A stretch of 51,795 bases of DNA from Chloroflexota bacterium (GTDB lineage Bacteria > Chloroflexota > UBA5177), in NCBI GenBank assembly GCA_025966365.1, contig JAICWV010000006.1, positions 1 through 51,795 on the forward strand, read 5' to 3'. Every line of letters starts with the position of its first letter. The first letter of the stretch is position 1. Made by a program: the position numbers and the translations under genes. Shown piece by piece: positions 49,711 through 51,795 of this stretch. The notes under the pieces are model-generated. The model saw nothing but the letters and a program-made list of their open reading frames with translations. It had not been told where the DNA came from and made no database searches.

Positions 49711-51405
49711 ATGACCAAAGTCGCGCGGATTCTTGTCCCCCTGATAGTCGCCCTGCTAGCTGTGCCTGGCGCTAGCATTGCTCTGGCGAGTCCAGCCGCG
49801 TTCACCACCGACAAGACCGGGGCGCGGGTCAACCAGAACATCTATCAGACGTCCACCGACGTCTACGTTAACGGTGGACCGCAAAACGCCGGCTCTGCTG
49901 GATTCCCGGACGGGTCGTACTACTTCCAGGTCACCGACCCCAGCGGTGCGTACTTGCTTTCCACTGACGGCGCAGCCTGTCGGCAAGTGCAGGTCGCTCA
50001 CGGGGTTGTCACGGGAGCCATCGGTCCCTGTCCACACGCGCTCGGTGTTTACAACCCGGCGAACGGTTCTACGTCGGTTCAACTGTATCCGTTCTCCGCG
50101 AGTCAGGACGCGGGTAACATGTACAAGGTCTGGCTCATTCCTGAGAACTCGTCGACATCTGTCTCAGCAACCGATCCGCGAGTCCTTTCCTTCAGTCAGG
50201 CGAGCACCAGGACCGACAACTTCAAGGTCCTCACCCCGACGCCGGTTCCGACCGGGTCGTGCCAGCCGTCAAGTTCTCTGTCAGTCCTCGTCAACGGCAA
50301 GAACGTGACTGCATACGTTCCCAAGGGCAGCTGGGTGGACCCAGGGATAACGCCCGCCACGGGCATCTCTGTCGTCAACGTCGAAGGCGCAAGCATCATA
50401 CCCACCTTCATCAGCACCCCTGAAGTCGTAAACTCTGCCGCTTCCAATCCCTTTACCGGTCAGACGGTAGCCGTGGCGAATGATGGCGACGTCTATCTAT
50501 TGAACGGGACCACAATCACGAATACGTTGACGAGCGGCGCCAGCGGCCAGATCGGGTTCTCAGGCGGGTCCTGCACCAACTGTGGCGTCGCTATGGACGC
50601 TCTCCACAACAAAGCCGTCATCAGCATGAGTGTGGGAGGTCGGCCCGGGTTCCAGGTGCTGAACCTGAATTCCTCTCCCATCTTCGAGTCGCCCTTCGCC
50701 TCTCCAGCAGGGCATGTCTCCGAGGACGCGCTCATCGATCCTTTGCGCAACTTGCTGCTGTCCCCCAGTGAGTTCAACAACTACGAGCTGGTGAATCTAG
50801 AGACGAGTATGAGCCCTAGCTTTTACGAGAACCAGGTAGCTGATCCGAGCGGCGACTTGGACTCTGCGGGAGAGGACTGCAGCACCGGCATCGCGCTGGC
50901 CCCTGCCGAATTCGCAGGTCCGTCGCAGGTGTACATCGCCGATCTTTCCCAGGCCGAATTCACTCCCGGCTCGCCGGGGAGCTGGACCGCGCCCTCCCAG
51001 ATGCAAACACTTTCCGAGTCTGACCTGTCCGCTGGTGCAAGCGGAGTTGCCGTCGCGCAGGGGACGCACCTGGGGGTCGTCACCGGTGAGTTTGGCGGAG
51101 ACGCGCTGACCGCGATCGCCCTGCCTTCCTCATCTGGGATCGGTACTCCCGCCATTACTGATTGGGTTACCTGCAGCATCTCGGGTTTTTCAAACGGCTT
51201 CGATCCGCACACGGTGACCGCGTATCAGAGCCCAAATAGTGGTGACGCCACTGCATTGCTTGCCAATGCCAGCGCGACTTCGCTGGAGTCGATCGACCTG
51301 GCGAAGATGCTGAACACCTCTGTGGTGCCCCGCACGCCAGGTGGACACGGGTGCGCTTCCGGGGCGCTTCCACCGTCCGTAGTCAGTTCCATTAGCGTGC
51401 CGTAG
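49711..51405 (+). CDS. Large secreted hypothetical protein, 564 residues
   Basis: Signal peptide (MTKVARILVPLIVALLAVPG, then cleavage near ALA-SP), an N-terminal beta domain with SYYFQVTDPSGAYLLSTDGAACRQV, a TPTPVPTG linker, then a repetitive part (VAVANDGDVYLLNG, VAMDALHNKAVISMSVGGR, EDALIDPLRNLLLSPSE) that reads like a beta-propeller with several blades. About eight cysteines. No LPxTG signal or anchor. AGAGGAG before the ATG. Codon use is slightly less GC-biased than its neighbours. Function unknown. Confidence 0.75.
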   Translation: MTKVARILVPLIVALLAVPGASIALASPAAFTTDKTGARVNQNIYQTSTDVYVNGGPQNAGSAGFPDGSYYFQVTDPSGAYLLSTDGAACRQVQVAHGVVTGAIGPCPHALGVYNPANGSTSVQLYPFSASQDAGNMYKVWLIPENSSTSVSATDPRVLSFSQASTRTDNFKVLTPTPVPTGSCQPSSSLSVLVNGKNVTAYVPKGSWVDPGITPATGISVVNVEGASIIPTFISTPEVVNSAASNPFTGQTVAVANDGDVYLLNGTTITNTLTSGASGQIGFSGGSCTNCGVAMDALHNKAVISMSVGGRPGFQVLNLNSSPIFESPFASPAGHVSEDALIDPLRNLLLSPSEFNNYELVNLETSMSPSFYENQVADPSGDLDSAGEDCSTGIALAPAEFAGPSQVYIADLSQAEFTPGSPGSWTAPSQMQTLSESDLSAGASGVAVAQGTHLGVVTGEFGGDALTAIALPSSSGIGTPAITDWVTCSISGFSNGFDPHTVTAYQSPNSGDATALLANASATSLESIDLAKMLNTSVVPRTPGGHGCASGALPPSVVSSISVP

Positions 51406-51421
51406 TCCGGAGGTGCTGGTT

Positions 51422-51456
51422 GGAGCGGTGGGTCGCACGCGCCGGCCCACCGCTCC
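51422..51456 (+). terminator. Hairpin after the secreted protein gene
   Basis: GGAGCGGTGGG (51422-51432) and its exact complement (51446-51456) with a 13-nt loop, 16 nt after the stop; no T-run. Nothing else is seen up to 51585. Confidence 0.65.
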
Positions 51457-51585
51457 TCCCCGTCAACCCGCGGGAATGATAGCTCTGGCGGAGCCACGAC
51501 TCAGCAGCTGTGGGATCTGGCGAGAGACGTTGTCCAGCATCATCTGCCGTCTGGAGGCGGGGCACATGATGAGATCGGAATATCT

Positions 51586-51795
51586 CTAACGCGCGGCGGC
51601 GGTGGGGGCCGAGGTGGATCGGCTGCGTCTACTTTCGGTTACCAGGTGGTAGCGACGGGCAAACAGAGCATAGAGCTGGCGAGCGTCGGTGACGCCCGCG
51701 AATGCCGGAGCCTGCTCCCGGGGGGCGGCCATGAAGGGATACATCTGGACGCCCCCCAGGCCGCCGTGCGATCCGGCATGGTCTTCAAAGCTCAC
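51586..51795 (-). CDS. C-terminal end of an AlkP-superfamily phosphodiesterase-like protein (partial)
   Basis: About 69 residues that continue beyond the right edge. SFEDHAGSHGGLGGVQMYPFM is very like the conserved C-terminal motif of bacterial nucleotide-pyrophosphatase-like AlkP proteins (FEELxGSHGGLGGxQxxPF). The tail ends in a basic, alanine-rich stretch. The GTG at the window edge is unlikely to be the true start. Confidence 0.6.
   Translation of the reverse strand: MSFEDHAGSHGGLGGVQMYPFMAAPREQAPAFAGVTDARQLYALFARRYHLVTESRRSRSTSAPTAAAR

Overview
The window is about 52 kb of GC-rich, densely packed bacterial chromosome with short operons on both strands. The organism is not named by any marker that I can place with certainty. 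The combination of an HspR-controlled dnaK-grpE-dnaJ-hspR-clpB locus, GatCAB, an FdxA-type 7Fe ferredoxin, mycobacterial-type inositol-3-phosphate synthase with PimA-like genes, many GT-C membrane glycosyltransferases and frequent non-ATG starts suggests a Chloroflexota (Thermomicrobia-like) or related Terrabacteria lineage. This is inference, not proof. No phage, insertion sequence, CRISPR array or rRNA was seen; two tRNA genes (His, Val) are present.

Layout. 1-5 kb: envelope and sugar-nucleotide genes (two GT-C type membrane proteins, dTDP-glucose 4,6-dehydratase, a GDP-mannose 3,5-epimerase-like enzyme) and mscL. 5-9 kb: small hypothetical proteins, a protein methyltransferase, a GH43 lipoprotein, a PAP2 phosphatase and a lipid kinase. 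9.7-15.1 kb: metK, a degenerate alkaline-phosphatase-superfamily membrane protein, an aminotransferase, a YycJ-like hydrolase and a ferredoxin. 15.3-18.7 kb: a plus-strand operon of a 25-residue membrane peptide, a small hypothetical, a GT9 glycosyltransferase, WecG/TagA and WecA/TagO, which looks like initiation of an undecaprenyl-linked glycopolymer. 18.7-27.2 kb: an Aur1-like PAP2 protein with a FabG-like reductase, a methyltransferase with a GT-C enzyme, proC, a membrane-anchored Usp protein with a small partner, a HAD hydrolase and three hypotheticals. 27.2-28.2 kb: tRNA-His, a sortase and tRNA-Val.

28.2-38.1 kb is a minus-strand block dnaK-grpE-dnaJ-hspR-clpB followed by gatC-gatA-gatB. 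A sigma70-type promoter with an overlapping HAIR-like inverted repeat lies in front of dnaK, so HspR feedback control can be read from the sequence. After a secreted hypothetical comes lon, with its own promoter and a structured leader.

42-49.4 kb is the most notable part: a minus-strand run arsR - ino1 - two LpxL/PatA-like acyltransferases - PimA-like mannosyltransferase - CDP-alcohol phosphatidyltransferase - DUF1611 protein - selD. The first six genes have the composition of a phosphatidylinositol mannoside pathway, with a concentric dyad in front of arsR as likely operator. The selD gene carries an in-frame TGA at codon 16, exactly where the catalytic Cys/Sec lies, with a strong ribosome binding site before the true start and a SECIS-like hairpin after the TGA; simple gene calling would truncate it. 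The last 2.4 kb holds a long secreted protein and the C-terminal end of a second AlkP-superfamily protein.
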